A stretch of 64,000 bases of DNA from Acidobacteriota bacterium. Its GTDB lineage: Bacteria > Acidobacteriota > Terriglobia > Terriglobales > Acidobacteriaceae. Shown here piece by piece: positions 9,074 to 17,708 of this stretch. The position numbers and the translations under genes are program-made. How positions within the stretch are numbered: the stretch's first letter is position 1; each line of letters begins with the position of its first letter. Location of the stretch: contig JAFDVP010000007.1 in NCBI GenBank assembly GCA_018268895.1, positions 1 through 64,000 of the forward strand. The letters are read 5' to 3'. The notes under the pieces were generated by a model that was not told the origin of the DNA, made no database searches, and was given only the letters and a program-made list of their open reading frames with translations.

Positions 9074-10082
9074 AAGGGGTGGAGTCTTTCATTACGACTT
9101 CACTATGGACGGCAGACGTTATCGCGGGACGACAAAGGAGAAGGTCGCTTCGACGGCCCGCATGATCGAAGCCAAGTTGATGCAAGATGCAAAGCAGCGA
9201 AAGCTGACTGCACAGCGCAGAACGCTAACGCTCGCTGAGTTCTCAAAGCGGTTTCTTGCTTGGGTGGAAAGCACCCGGCTGGAACCGGAATCGAAGAAGT
9301 ATTACCAGTCGGGATGGAGAATGCTTTCTGGGATGCCCATTGCCGGTGTGCGACTTGCACACATCACCACGGACGAAGCCGAAGCGCTTCGGTTTAAGCA
9401 TTCGCCTGCGAATGCCAACCGGGCGTTGCGTACTTTACGTAGGATGTTAGGCAAAGCAGCGGAATGGGGGGTAATCGCGGCTTCTCCCCGTATCAAGCTC
9501 GTAAAGGAATATGGGCGGTCTGCGATTATCGACGCTGAGGCGGAGTTCAAGTTGCTTGCGGTAGCGACTCAGCCTCTTCGCGATATTCTCACCATCATTC
9601 TCGATACCGGGATGCGTCCTGGTGAGGTCTTCCAGATGCGTTGGGAAGACATCAATTGGGATGGGGGAATGATCTTCATTCCGCGAGGTAAGACAAAGCT
9701 TTCACGCCGATTCATTCCCATGAGTGAAAGAGTCACAAAGGCTCTCCACACTCGCAGGAAGGATGCGACAGAAGGCTGGGTATTCCCCTCTGACTCCGTA
9801 GTCGGTCATATCACAACCGTTGCCACGGCTTTTGAAACTGCGAGAGCCAAAGCACGGTTGTCCAAGGATATTGTTCTCTACAGTGCTCGCCATACGTTCG
9901 CGACGAAGATCATGGGAGCTACCGGCAATCTCTCCCTTGTCATGCGTGCCTTGGGTCACACCAACGCGCAGACGGCCATGATCTATCAGCATCCGAGTCT
10001 CGAAACGGTGCGTAATGTTGTGAATGAAAATCACTTAGTCATACCGTTAAGTCACAATTCACGTCACACGGTTGTTATGTAG
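9060..10082 (+). CDS. Tyrosine recombinase (phage-type integrase)
   Basis: 340 residues from the ATG at 9060 (GGAGG about nine bases upstream). It overlaps the excisionase gene by 14 nt. The N-terminal part has an arm-binding/SAM-like core-binding domain (residues ~55-145). The catalytic domain shows R186 (TGMRPGE), lysine in GKTKLSRR (211/213), YSAR (274-277), H300 (RALGH) and nucleophile Y309 (MIYQH). The first histidine of the usual H-x-x-R box is tyrosine here. The gene points at a tRNA 3' end 34 nt away, which should be the attachment site. Confidence 0.9.
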   Translation: MALYKRGGVFHYDFTMDGRRYRGTTKEKVASTARMIEAKLMQDAKQRKLTAQRRTLTLAEFSKRFLAWVESTRLEPESKKYYQSGWRMLSGMPIAGVRLAHITTDEAEALRFKHSPANANRALRTLRRMLGKAAEWGVIAASPRIKLVKEYGRSAIIDAEAEFKLLAVATQPLRDILTIILDTGMRPGEVFQMRWEDINWDGGMIFIPRGKTKLSRRFIPMSERVTKALHTRRKDATEGWVFPSDSVVGHITTVATAFETARAKARLSKDIVLYSARHTFATKIMGATGNLSLVMRALGHTNAQTAMIYQHPSLETVRNVVNENHLVIPLSHNSRHTVVM

Positions 10083-10115
10083 CAGAAGCAAATCGCTGCA
10101 AAGCGTTGATTTGTT

Positions 10116-10191
<76 letters not shown>

Positions 10192-10593
10192 TTTAGGAGG
10201 GTTTTGCAACAGAAAGCAAAAAGCTTGGTGAAGTCTTTGCTCGGCGGCTCTGGTAGGCGCTTCAGGAGTAGTGCCGGTTGCTCTCTTAGTCTCGCATAGC
10301 CGCTCGACAGCAGCCAACTCGTGGGACTGGTGAGGCCCTCATGGGTCGACGGCCTCTTCGACGATACGTCGACGCTTGCGCTGATCGGGGCGCTGCAAAG
10401 CATTCGTACAAACGCCGTTGGAGCGGTCATTCGCGAGGCCTGCGTTTGATGCGGCGGTCATTCTCCCCGTCCGGGTCGTACGCATACATACTCGGAGCCG
10501 TGCTCGTGGCGGGATCCGCACCCGCGTGGTCAATTTGCATTCGGAACGGTATGCTTGCGGCTGAAGTTTGTCGCCGAGGTCACTCGTATTTCC
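10192..10593. other. Gene-free stretch right of the tRNA
   Basis: About 400 bases without a convincing gene. One short frame (about 10,290-10,447) reads smoothly (VDGLFDDTSTLALIGALQS) but has no start codon or ribosome site and may be a gene remnant. Around 10,505-10,525 the minus strand resembles a tRNA T-arm (cgggtgcggatcccg), but no cloverleaf could be completed. No promoter was recognised for the following transporter. Confidence 0.4.
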
Positions 10594-11907
10594 ATGCAGC
10601 AAGGCAATCCTGAAGAGATAACCCAGCCTGTTCCCCGGCGCCGTTGGCGCATCGCGTGGCTGCTTGGCATCGGTGTGCTGGTCAACTACTTCGACCGCGT
10701 CAACCTCTCGGTCTCGCACGCGGCGCTGGTGACGGCGTTCGGAATATCGGACATCACCTTCGGCATTCTGTCGGCCGCATACAACTGGACCTACGCTCTC
10801 TGCCAGCTTCCAGTCGGCGTTTTGCTCGATCGCTTCGGTGTACGCAAGGTTGGGCGGGTGAGCGCCTTCATGTGGAGTGTGGCATCTCTGCTTGCGGCGG
10901 CTTCTCCCAACCTCGGCTCGCTGTTTGGTGCGCGACTTCTGCTTGGCGTAGGCGAAGCGCCGACGTTTCCGGCAAATGCAAAGGCCACCGGCTACTGGTT
11001 TCCTCCCGAAGAGCGCGGCATGGCCACGGCGATCTTCGATGCCGCGGCAAAGTTTGCGTCCGCGCTGGGAGTGCCGCTGCTGGGCGTCATCCTGATCAAG
11101 GCAGGCTGGCGGTGGAGCTTCTTTCTCACCGGCCTCGTCAGCCTGCTGTACTTCTTCGCGTTCTACAAGCTCTACCGCGACCCCGGCGACGATCCCGAGC
11201 TGAGCGGTATCGAGAAGCGACACATCGCAGGGCCGGTCTCCTCCGAATGGACCCCGCTTGAGACTGAGCCCGAGCAGCGTGTGGGACTTGGATACCTGTT
11301 GACCCGACGCAAGGTCATCGGGCTCTCGCTTGGCTTCGGCTCCTACAACTACGTCTTTTACCTGCTGCTGACGTGGCTGCCCAGTTATCTCTCAAGCGAA
11401 CTCGGCATCGACCTGCTGCACTCGTTTCTCTACACGGGAGTGCCGTGGCTCTTTGCCACCTTCACTGATGTGCTCGGAGGCTGGTCTGCCGACCACCTCA
11501 TCAAGCGCGGTTACGATGCGAGTAATGTGCGCAAGGCGTACCTGATCGGCGGTCTGGCGTGCGGCCTTGGAATCATCGGCACGGCGTACTCGCACACGGC
11601 GATGCAGGCGCTCCTCTGGATCAGCATCTCGCTCGGTGGCCTGTCGGCGGCGGCGCCCGTGGGCTGGTCGGTTCCGTCGATCATCGCACCACGCGGAAGC
11701 GTGGGGTCGGTGGGCGGCATCATCAACTTCTCGAACCAGCTCTCCGGAATCTTCGCGCCGGTCGTCACTGGCTACATTGTTGCCATCACGCACTCGTATA
11801 CGTGGGCATTCTGGGTCGCGGCGATCTACCTTCTCATCGGTATCGCGGGCTACATCTTTCTGCTTGGCCGCATCGAGCCTATCGAGTCGCCGCGGCAGAC
11901 TGCGTAA
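10594..11907 (+). CDS. MFS transporter, ACS/hexuronate-glucarate type
   Basis: 437 residues with about 12 hydrophobic segments. The first membrane segment is preceded by RRRWRIAWLLGIGVLVNYFDRVNLS, the hallmark opening of the anion:cation symporter branch (hexuronate, glucarate and phthalate carriers). The loop 2-3 motif reads GVLLDRFGVRKVGR. A proton-driven uptake carrier for a sugar acid or similar organic anion is likely; the exact substrate cannot be read. The ATG at 10594 is preferred to the in-frame start at 10555 because it begins the family-typical cytoplasmic N-terminus, though neither has a good ribosome site. It is not in an obvious operon. Confidence 0.88.
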   Translation: MQQGNPEEITQPVPRRRWRIAWLLGIGVLVNYFDRVNLSVSHAALVTAFGISDITFGILSAAYNWTYALCQLPVGVLLDRFGVRKVGRVSAFMWSVASLLAAASPNLGSLFGARLLLGVGEAPTFPANAKATGYWFPPEERGMATAIFDAAAKFASALGVPLLGVILIKAGWRWSFFLTGLVSLLYFFAFYKLYRDPGDDPELSGIEKRHIAGPVSSEWTPLETEPEQRVGLGYLLTRRKVIGLSLGFGSYNYVFYLLLTWLPSYLSSELGIDLLHSFLYTGVPWLFATFTDVLGGWSADHLIKRGYDASNVRKAYLIGGLACGLGIIGTAYSHTAMQALLWISISLGGLSAAAPVGWSVPSIIAPRGSVGSVGGIINFSNQLSGIFAPVVTGYIVAITHSYTWAFWVAAIYLLIGIAGYIFLLGRIEPIESPRQTA

Positions 11908-11955
11908 TGCTCTCGCTGCATGATCGTTCTGGCAACATGCCTCTTCTGGAAGAAG

Positions 11956-12010
11956 TGTCATCCTGAGCGAAGGCGCAGCCGAAGTCGAAGGACCTGCATT
12001 TCACTTGTAG
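11956..12010. repeat. Dispersed TCATCCTGAGCG-type repeat (single arm)
   Basis: Sequence tgtcatcctgagcgaaggcg...gtcgaaggacctgcattt. Copies or half copies recur about a dozen times in this window, always between genes (for example 17.6, 18.8, 19.7, 30.0, 33.3, 42.8, 55.0, 57.9, 58.1 and 62.4 kb). Confidence 0.8.
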
Positions 12011-12029
12011 CGCACCGCAACACTTCCTC

Positions 12030-12073
12030 AAACACGCTTCATGGTGTCATCCTTAACACCATGAAGCGTGTTT
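12030..12073. promoter_or_regulatory. 18-bp perfect inverted repeat over a start codon
   Basis: Arms 12030-12047 (AAACACGCTTCATGGTGT) and 12056-12073 are exact reverse complements with an 8-base spacer. The ATG of the next gene (12061) lies inside the right arm, so in mRNA the start codon would be buried in a very stable stem. There is no clear Shine-Dalgarno sequence in the spacer. Confidence 0.8.
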
Positions 12074-12516
12074 CTCTCTTAAGCTCCATCGCCGCCCTTC
12101 TTCTCTGCGCCTTCGCCGCCTTCGCGCAGGAGAATGGAAACTGGCGTGCCGCCAACCAGACCGCGAAGTCGATCACCGGCGACATCGGCATCGCACCGGA
12201 GAAGATATTCATCAACTTCGCGCGCTTCACCATGTCGCGCATCCGCGCGCTACAGCCCGCCGAGATCTCGGCTTTCGCATCGGAGGCAACCGCCGCCGGA
12301 ACCGGCAGTCTCTACCGCCTCAGCATCCCGCCCGACCAGAAGTTCCTCCACAAAAACACGCTCTGCGGCTCCGACGAGACACAGTGGATGGCGACCTACG
12401 TTGAAGGCAAAACGTTGAAGGTTGCCTTCTTCTCCGACGCCAAGCCTCCCGTCTTCACGCTCGAGGCGTTGCAGAACTCCACCAATCTCTGCGGGACATT
12501 TACTTACGTCAAATAA
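12061..12516 (+). CDS. Small exported protein of unknown function
   Basis: 151 residues. MKRVSLLSSIAALLLCAFAAFAQ is a signal peptide with an AFA cleavage site. The mature part has two cysteines that could pair (TLCGSDETQW and STNLCGTFTYVK) and no family I recognise. The longer frame from 11920 runs through a repeat and is unlikely. The start codon is inside an 18-bp inverted repeat, which suggests translation depends on melting or processing of the leader. Confidence 0.7.
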   Translation: MKRVSLLSSIAALLLCAFAAFAQENGNWRAANQTAKSITGDIGIAPEKIFINFARFTMSRIRALQPAEISAFASEATAAGTGSLYRLSIPPDQKFLHKNTLCGSDETQWMATYVEGKTLKVAFFSDAKPPVFTLEALQNSTNLCGTFTYVK

Positions 12517-12597
12517 AGCCGAACGATGCAGCGCACGAACAAAGACGCGAGCATGTCGCTTCTGCTCGCGCCGCAAACTTCAAGCGCAGCCCATGGC

Positions 12598-12676
12598 GAT
12601 TTCATTTCACAAGCAAAATACAGGGATTCTTCCGCTTCGCCGCAGATGTGGGTTCATTCGAGCGAAGCTCGAACCT
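12598..12676. repeat. Composite repeat: half TCATCCTGAGCG element plus palindromic tail
   Basis: Contains cagggattcttccgcttcg (half of the long-dyad family) joined to agatgtgggttcattcgagcgaagctcgaac, the tail of the GGGTGCCCCAT family. It lies between two convergent genes. Confidence 0.6.
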
Positions 12677-12710
12677 CTCTGAAGCGCCACTAAAACCATC
12701 TTCCTGAAAA

Positions 12711-14150
12711 CTATCTTCCCAGATAGGTCTTGTACTGCGTCTCGACCACGCCAGTGTTGCGGGCCAGGTTCAGCTTTGCCTGGTTGTACTGATACAGCGT
12801 CTGCACCAGCCTGCTCTTGGCTGCTGCCAACGTTGCCTGTGCCTGCACGACTGGAAGATTGTCATCTACACCGGCAATATAGCGGTCGGTGGTGTCCTGA
12901 AGCTGCTGCGAAGCAAGGTCGACATTGGAACGCGCCACCTGCACCAGCGCCTGCGCCGTCGCAACATCCATCATCGACGCGCGAATCTGCTGCTCGATCG
13001 AAACTTTCAGGCTCGCCACCTGCTGCCGCAGCCCGGTGACCTGCGCCTGGGCGACCTCGCGCTCACCGCGCAGCTGTCCTTCCTGAAAGATCGGGAACGT
13101 CAGTTTGCCTGCCGCGGAGAAGACACCGTGATAGAGCCCCGTCGTCTCACCCAGCACACCGTAGTTGCCATCGAACGCCAGCGAAGGCAGACGCTCGTAC
13201 TTCACCGCCTTTACCGTTCGCCCCGCAAGCTCCTGCTGGGCCTGCAAACTGCGCAGGTCCTTGCGGCGATCAAACGCCAGCGCCATCGCCTGGTCCAGAG
13301 GAAGCTCTGCGAACTCCGCATAAGGCGCGGGATCGGTCAGCGTCAACTCCTGCTCGGCAGGCAGGCCGATCAGCCTGTTCAGCGCAATCTTGTCCTTGGC
13401 GAAGACATTCTCATCGTTGATCAGCGTCTGCTGCTGCGTCTGAAGTTGTACCCGCGCGCGCAGCACATCGAGGTGCGTACCCACACCGGCATCGTGCGAT
13501 GCCTCCGCCTGATGCAGCGCCACCTCGTCAGCCTTCACCAGGGAGCGGGCATTCTCGATCTCCGCCGCATCGGCAACAGCGCGCAGATACTGCGTGGCAA
13601 CGTTCAGCACCACCGTGCCGCGCTGGTTCAGCATCGACCATGACGCTACCTCATCGGCCTTCTGTGCCGCGCGATACATGTAGTACGCCGGGACGTTGAA
13701 GAGCTGCTGATTCAGGTTCAACTGCGCGGCCGTCACATCAACCTTGACGATCTCGGGAAAGGTCCCGGTGAATCCGGGAATCTTGATGTTCTGCGGCTTG
13801 AAGCCCATCGCCGCCAGGTTGGTCTCCTGCGTGGAGGTGCGCGCCGTTGCCGTCATGCTGGGCATCAGGTTGTTCTTTACCGTCAGCACCTGCCCATGCA
13901 CCAGCTTCTGGTTCTGCACACTCAGCTCGATACTGAGATTGTGTTTCAGCCCGCGATTGATCGCCTCGTCGATGCTCAACGGCAAAGCGCCGGGGGTCGC
14001 CCGTTCCACGGTCACTCCCCCGGCCAACTGCATGACGGAGGGGTTCGGAGCCGGAGCCAGCGGCAGGTCGTCTGCTTTGGGCTGCTGTGCCTGAATAGGC
14101 CCGGCCAGCGCAAAACACAGCATCGCCGCCGGAAAAAGAGTCAACTTCAT
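12711..14150 (-). CDS. Outer-membrane efflux protein, TolC family
   Basis: 479 residues from the ATG at 14150, which begins the signal peptide MKLTLFPAAMLCFALAGPIQAQ; a TTG at 14189 in the same frame gives an implausible leader. Two OEP repeats follow, each with a long alpha-hairpin (for example TQYLRAVADAAEIENARSLV and the C-terminal AQATLAAAKSRLVQTLYQYNQAKLNLARNTG) and beta-strand segments for the porin part. It would form the trimeric outer-membrane channel of an RND, MFS or ABC export system. No pump or adaptor gene is adjacent. It is divergent from the DsbA-like gene. Confidence 0.9.
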   Translation of the reverse strand: MKLTLFPAAMLCFALAGPIQAQQPKADDLPLAPAPNPSVMQLAGGVTVERATPGALPLSIDEAINRGLKHNLSIELSVQNQKLVHGQVLTVKNNLMPSMTATARTSTQETNLAAMGFKPQNIKIPGFTGTFPEIVKVDVTAAQLNLNQQLFNVPAYYMYRAAQKADEVASWSMLNQRGTVVLNVATQYLRAVADAAEIENARSLVKADEVALHQAEASHDAGVGTHLDVLRARVQLQTQQQTLINDENVFAKDKIALNRLIGLPAEQELTLTDPAPYAEFAELPLDQAMALAFDRRKDLRSLQAQQELAGRTVKAVKYERLPSLAFDGNYGVLGETTGLYHGVFSAAGKLTFPIFQEGQLRGEREVAQAQVTGLRQQVASLKVSIEQQIRASMMDVATAQALVQVARSNVDLASQQLQDTTDRYIAGVDDNLPVVQAQATLAAAKSRLVQTLYQYNQAKLNLARNTGVVETQYKTYLGR

Positions 14151-14300
14151 GAAAAAACGGGGCTCCACTCTCATTTCAAGGTAGGACAAGCCAAACTTCG
14201 CTTCAGTGGATTAGATTACCCGGCACTGGGCAGGGTTGCGAAATCTGACGGCTTTAAATGACCTTTCCACCCTGTCGTCTAAAATACTTACGACACCCTT

Positions 14301-14999
14301 ATGCGTCCAAACCCTATGACCCGTCTCGTGCTCGTCGCTTCCCTTCTCTTTGCCAGTCTGCCCGCCGTCGCACAATATTCGGCACCGCCCAACACCGGCA
14401 ACACTTTTAAAGACACCTCGCTGATCAAACCTCCCGCAGGGGCGAAGATCGCGATTATCAAGTTCGAAGACCTCGAGTGTCCGGCCTGCGCGCATGCCTT
14501 CCCTATCGTGCACGCCGCTGCCGACCGCTACAAGATTCCCATCGTCCGCTACGATTTCCCGCTCGGCGGAGCGCACATCTGGAGCCGCGACGCTGCCATC
14601 ACCGCACGCTACCTGCAGGATAAGGTCTCTCCCGCTACCGCCGAGGAGTTCCGCGGCGCCGTCTTCGCCGCGCAGATGTCCATCGCCACCAAGGAAGATC
14701 TGGAGAACTTCACGCGCAGGTTCTTCCAGCAGCACAAGCTCAATATGCCCTTCGTGATGGATCCCGCAGGCCTCTTCGCCGCTGAAGTTCAGGCTGACCG
14801 TACCCTCGGCGACCGCATCGGCATCTCGCAGACCCCCACCGTCTGGGTCGTGACGCAAAAGACCTGGGTCCAGGTGACGGACATGAACCAGCTCTACTCC
14901 ACCATCGACAGCCTGGAGGCACAGGTAGCGCAGAGCACCCCCGCAAAAGCAGCTACGGGCAACTCGAAGCTGCGCCGCCCGGTCACGCCGCAGAAGTAA
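14301..14999 (+). CDS. Periplasmic DsbA-like thioredoxin-fold oxidoreductase
   Basis: 232 residues; a start five codons later (14316) is also possible. It has a signal peptide MTRLVLVASLLFASLPAVAQ. The active site FEDLECPACAHAF contains C-P-A-C in place of the more usual CPHC/CPYC. The cis-proline loop is SQTPTVWV. This matches the Thioredoxin_4/DsbA-like group that oxidises or isomerises cysteine pairs outside the cytoplasm. The C-terminal extension (STPAKAATGNSKLRRPVTPQK) is disordered. A strong intrinsic terminator follows. Confidence 0.85.
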   Translation: MRPNPMTRLVLVASLLFASLPAVAQYSAPPNTGNTFKDTSLIKPPAGAKIAIIKFEDLECPACAHAFPIVHAAADRYKIPIVRYDFPLGGAHIWSRDAAITARYLQDKVSPATAEEFRGAVFAAQMSIATKEDLENFTRRFFQQHKLNMPFVMDPAGLFAAEVQADRTLGDRIGISQTPTVWVVTQKTWVQVTDMNQLYSTIDSLEAQVAQSTPAKAATGNSKLRRPVTPQK

Positions 15000-15021
15000 G
15001 TAACGGTTTTTGAAATAAGAC

Positions 15022-15054
15022 AGGCCCCGTTTTGGATGCGGGGCCTTTTCTTTT
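15022..15054 (+). terminator. Rho-independent terminator after the DsbA-like gene
   Basis: Stem AGGCCCCG / CGGGGCC (15022-15029 with 15039-15045), 9-base loop, then ttttctttt. Confidence 0.9.
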
Positions 15055-15100
15055 GTGCGTTCTTTCGGAGGGGAGATGGCGAATCGCCGTTCATGCAGGA

Positions 15101-16159
15101 CTACCGGATCTGGACCAGCTCCTGCGTGCCGCCGCCGTGCGACGAGCCGGGAGTGACTGAACCGCCGTTCTGCGGCGCGCGCCAGAAGTCGATGAAGCTC
15201 ACCTGGTGGACGCAACTGATGGTGCAGCTCGGAGCGCAGGACTTCTCCGTCAGGAACTCGCGCTTCACGTCTTCGGTCGTGTAGTCGGCCAGCGGGATCG
15301 CGGGATAGCCGCGCTGCTGGCTGCAATAGTGCACCAGGCCGTTCTCGCAGACGTAAAGATAGCGCCCGCCTGCGCGGCAGCGCCAGTTGTTGGTCGTGCC
15401 GTTGGCGATGGCTTCCTGAAAGTGGTTGAAGCGGGAGTAGCTGCGGCGCGTCATCGAGCGCACCTTGTCCCACACCTTGCGCTCGGCCTCGCCCAGCGGC
15501 TTCAACTGGCCGGTGCCGTCGTGGATGATGCCGATGGTCGTGCTGAAACCCATCGAAAGCGCGCGCTCACTCACGACGCGAGCGTCGTCGGGGTTGGCGA
15601 TGCCGCCGCCGACGACCGAGTTGATGTTCACGTGAAAGTCCGCGTGCTCGGCCAGCATCTGGAGCTTCTTGTCCAGCACCTTGAGGCTCTTCTTCGAGAC
15701 CTCGTCGGGCATGACGTTATCGATCGAGATCTGCATGTGGTCGAGCCCCGCCTTGTTCAGCCGCTCGATACGGTCGGGCATCAGCAGGTAGCCGTTGGTG
15801 ATCATGCCGGCGATCGCGCCGGTCCTGCGGATGCGGGCGATGATCTGGTCCAGCTCCGGGTGCAGAAGGGGCTCGCCGCCGGAGATGGTGATGACGCTCG
15901 TCCCCAGCCGTCCCAGGTGGTCGATGCGGCGCAGCATCTCGTCCACGGGCACCGGATCCGAGTGATCGTCGTACTCGTTGCAGTAGGTGCAGGAGAGGTT
16001 GCAGCGTCGCATGGGCACAATCTGCGCCATGTAGGGGTGGTCCGTCGAGGCGACGGCCGAAGCGATCGATTCGACCTCGCGCGCCAGACGGTTTGCAGCC
16101 TTCAGGCGACGCGAGAGAGTCATTTTGCGCTTCACGGGAGGAGTGGAAAGAGAGGACAT
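15101..16159 (-). CDS. Radical SAM enzyme with C-terminal cysteine cluster
   Basis: 352 residues from the ATG at 16159; an upstream ATG at 16207 is possible. RRCNLSCTYCNEYD (C53, C57, C60) is the CxxxCxxC motif for the 4Fe-4S cluster and SAM, followed by the SGGEPLL glycine motif and the ITNGYLL and QISIDN strands of the partial barrel. The C-terminal part (CRAGG, YVCENG, HYCSQQRG, CAPSCTISC) provides at least six cysteines, like a SPASM/twitch auxiliary-cluster domain. Such enzymes often modify peptides or sugars. No precursor peptide gene was seen on either side, so the substrate is unknown. The gene runs alone, convergent with the DsbA-like gene. Confidence 0.85.
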   Translation of the reverse strand: MSSLSTPPVKRKMTLSRRLKAANRLAREVESIASAVASTDHPYMAQIVPMRRCNLSCTYCNEYDDHSDPVPVDEMLRRIDHLGRLGTSVITISGGEPLLHPELDQIIARIRRTGAIAGMITNGYLLMPDRIERLNKAGLDHMQISIDNVMPDEVSKKSLKVLDKKLQMLAEHADFHVNINSVVGGGIANPDDARVVSERALSMGFSTTIGIIHDGTGQLKPLGEAERKVWDKVRSMTRRSYSRFNHFQEAIANGTTNNWRCRAGGRYLYVCENGLVHYCSQQRGYPAIPLADYTTEDVKREFLTEKSCAPSCTISCVHQVSFIDFWRAPQNGGSVTPGSSHGGGTQELVQIR

Positions 16160-16478
16160 ATCGCCAGATACCAGTATATCGGACGCCGCCTCTATGCCTG
16201 CCTTCATTGGAGCAGCCCTGGGAAAGATCGCGGATGCAGAGCTCCATAGCAGCAAAACCTGCTTCTTTTCCTCGAACAAAAGGTCGAGGACGCGCTAGCA
16301 ACGCCAAACTATTGAAAACAATAAGATACAGCTTCGCACTCGGAGCTATTGTAGCCGGCGAAGCAGAGTGAGCGGGTGAAGAGGCGCTTGCCAACGCCAG
16401 CCTTGCGTAGCAGGATATAAGCTTACGAATGGGGCCAATCATCGATGCTGCGTCCAGCTGACGCAGTGGAGGAAAGTT
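16160..16478. other. Divergent intergenic region between the radical SAM and methyltransferase genes
   Basis: No gene seen. A small hairpin (CTGCGT / ACGCAG, 16448-16466) lies directly before the ribosome site of the methyltransferase and could affect its translation. No clear promoter boxes were found. Confidence 0.4.
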
Positions 16479-17549
16479 ATGGCTGCCGCATCCCCCCTGA
16501 ACGAAACCAAACTCAACGCCTTCATGAACCAGGCCGTAGCGGATATGGGCGCTGCCATGCACGCCGCGCTCGTCATTATCGGCGACAAGCTCGGCCTGTA
16601 TAAAGCCATGGCCGGTGCCGGGAGCATGACACCGGCCGAACTCGCCACCAAGACAAAGACCAACGAGCGATATGTCCGCGAGTGGCTCAACGCCAACGCC
16701 GCCAGCGGCTACCTCGACTACGATCCCGCCACGGCGACCTACACGCTTCCACCGGAGCAGGCCTTCGCTCTGGCCGTCGACGACAGCCCTGCCTTTCTCC
16801 CCGGAGCTTTTCAGGTCATCGGTGCCGTTATCCGCGATGAGCCGAAGATCACGAACGCCTTCCGTACCGGCCAGGGCGTGGGCTGGCATGAGCACGACGC
16901 CGAGCTCTTCCAGGGCACCGAGCGTTTCTTCCGCCCGAACTACGCCGCCAACCTCATCTCGCAGTGGATCCCTGCGCTCACCGGCGTCGACGCAAAGCTG
17001 AAGTCGGGGATTCGCGTGGCCGACGTCGGCTGCGGACATGGGGCCTCCACCATGCTGATGGCGAAGTCCTACCCGAACTCCACCTTCTTCGGCTTCGACT
17101 ATCACCTGCCGTCGATCCAGTGGGCCGAGAAGACGGCGGAAGAGGCGGGGCTGGCCAGCCGCATCACCTTCGAGGTCGCCATGGCGAAGAACTTCCCAGG
17201 CAACCACTACGGCCTCGTCACCTTCTTCGACTGCCTGCACGACATGGGCGATCCCGTGGGCGCGGCCAAACATGTGCTCTCGACGCTCGCGCCCGGAGGC
17301 TCGTGGATGATCGTCGAGCCCTTTGCCAACGACAAGGTGGAAGACAACCTGAACCCTGTTGGCAGGATCTTCTACTCGGCCTCCACCATGCTCTGTACGC
17401 CAGCCTCCCGCTCCCAGGAGGTCGGTCTCGCGCTGGGCGCGCAGGCGGGAGAGGCGCGTATGCGCGAGATCATCATGCAGGCAGGCTTCAAGAGCTTCCG
17501 CCGCGCCGCGGAGACGCCCTTCAATCTTGTGTTTGAAGCGAGGGCCTGA
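16479..17549 (+). CDS. SAM-dependent methyltransferase with N-terminal winged helix
   Basis: 356 residues, ATG at 16479 with GGAGG eight bases upstream. Residues ~10-95 form a helical/winged-helix dimerisation region (GDKLGLYKAMAGAGSMTPAELATKTKTNERYVREWLN) as in O-methyltransferase-like and rRNA methyltransferase-like regulators. The Rossmann domain starts with the SAM motif VADVGCGHGAST (about 181-192) and continues with FFDCLHDMGDP and LAPGGSWMIVEP. The acceptor is unknown; small aromatic or quinone-like molecules are common for this layout. It is monocistronic, followed by a repeat. Confidence 0.82.
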   Translation: MAAASPLNETKLNAFMNQAVADMGAAMHAALVIIGDKLGLYKAMAGAGSMTPAELATKTKTNERYVREWLNANAASGYLDYDPATATYTLPPEQAFALAVDDSPAFLPGAFQVIGAVIRDEPKITNAFRTGQGVGWHEHDAELFQGTERFFRPNYAANLISQWIPALTGVDAKLKSGIRVADVGCGHGASTMLMAKSYPNSTFFGFDYHLPSIQWAEKTAEEAGLASRITFEVAMAKNFPGNHYGLVTFFDCLHDMGDPVGAAKHVLSTLAPGGSWMIVEPFANDKVEDNLNPVGRIFYSASTMLCTPASRSQEVGLALGAQAGEARMREIIMQAGFKSFRRAAETPFNLVFEARA

Positions 17550-17574
17550 CGCGAAGCTTGAGTGCACAGTGAAA

Positions 17575-17636
17575 GAACTACAGGGATTCTTCGCCTTCGG
17601 CTCAGAATGACGGGGCGGGGGCTCAGAATGACGAGT
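17575..17636. repeat. Dispersed repeat, TCATCCTGAGCG family (inverted half plus fragment)
   Basis: acagggattcttcgccttcggctcagaatgacg followed by a second ctcagaatgacg. It is the reverse orientation of the copy near 18,763-18,806; the two flank the dehydrogenase gene. Confidence 0.7.
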
Positions 17637-17708
17637 GGTGCTCAACCTCTTGGCGGCGAAGCCTGCAATAATGTTTCGTGCCAACCTCAGAGAAAGTCGA
17701 GACCCTTC

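Noticed and set aside
1..10080. Left attachment site copy of the tRNA 3' end
   Set aside because: No second copy of the tRNA 3' sequence was found by eye in the island; it may lie before the window.
10500..10530. tRNA T-arm-like sequence on the minus strand
   Set aside because: Only one arm resembles a tRNA; acceptor, D and anticodon arms could not be folded.
10339..11223. 294-codon minus-strand frame at the MFS gene
   Set aside because: Shadow of the transporter; charged low-complexity composition and no start signal.
14211..15473. 420-codon minus-strand frame
   Set aside because: Antisense to the DsbA-like gene and the terminator; Arg-rich shadow of G+C-rich codons.
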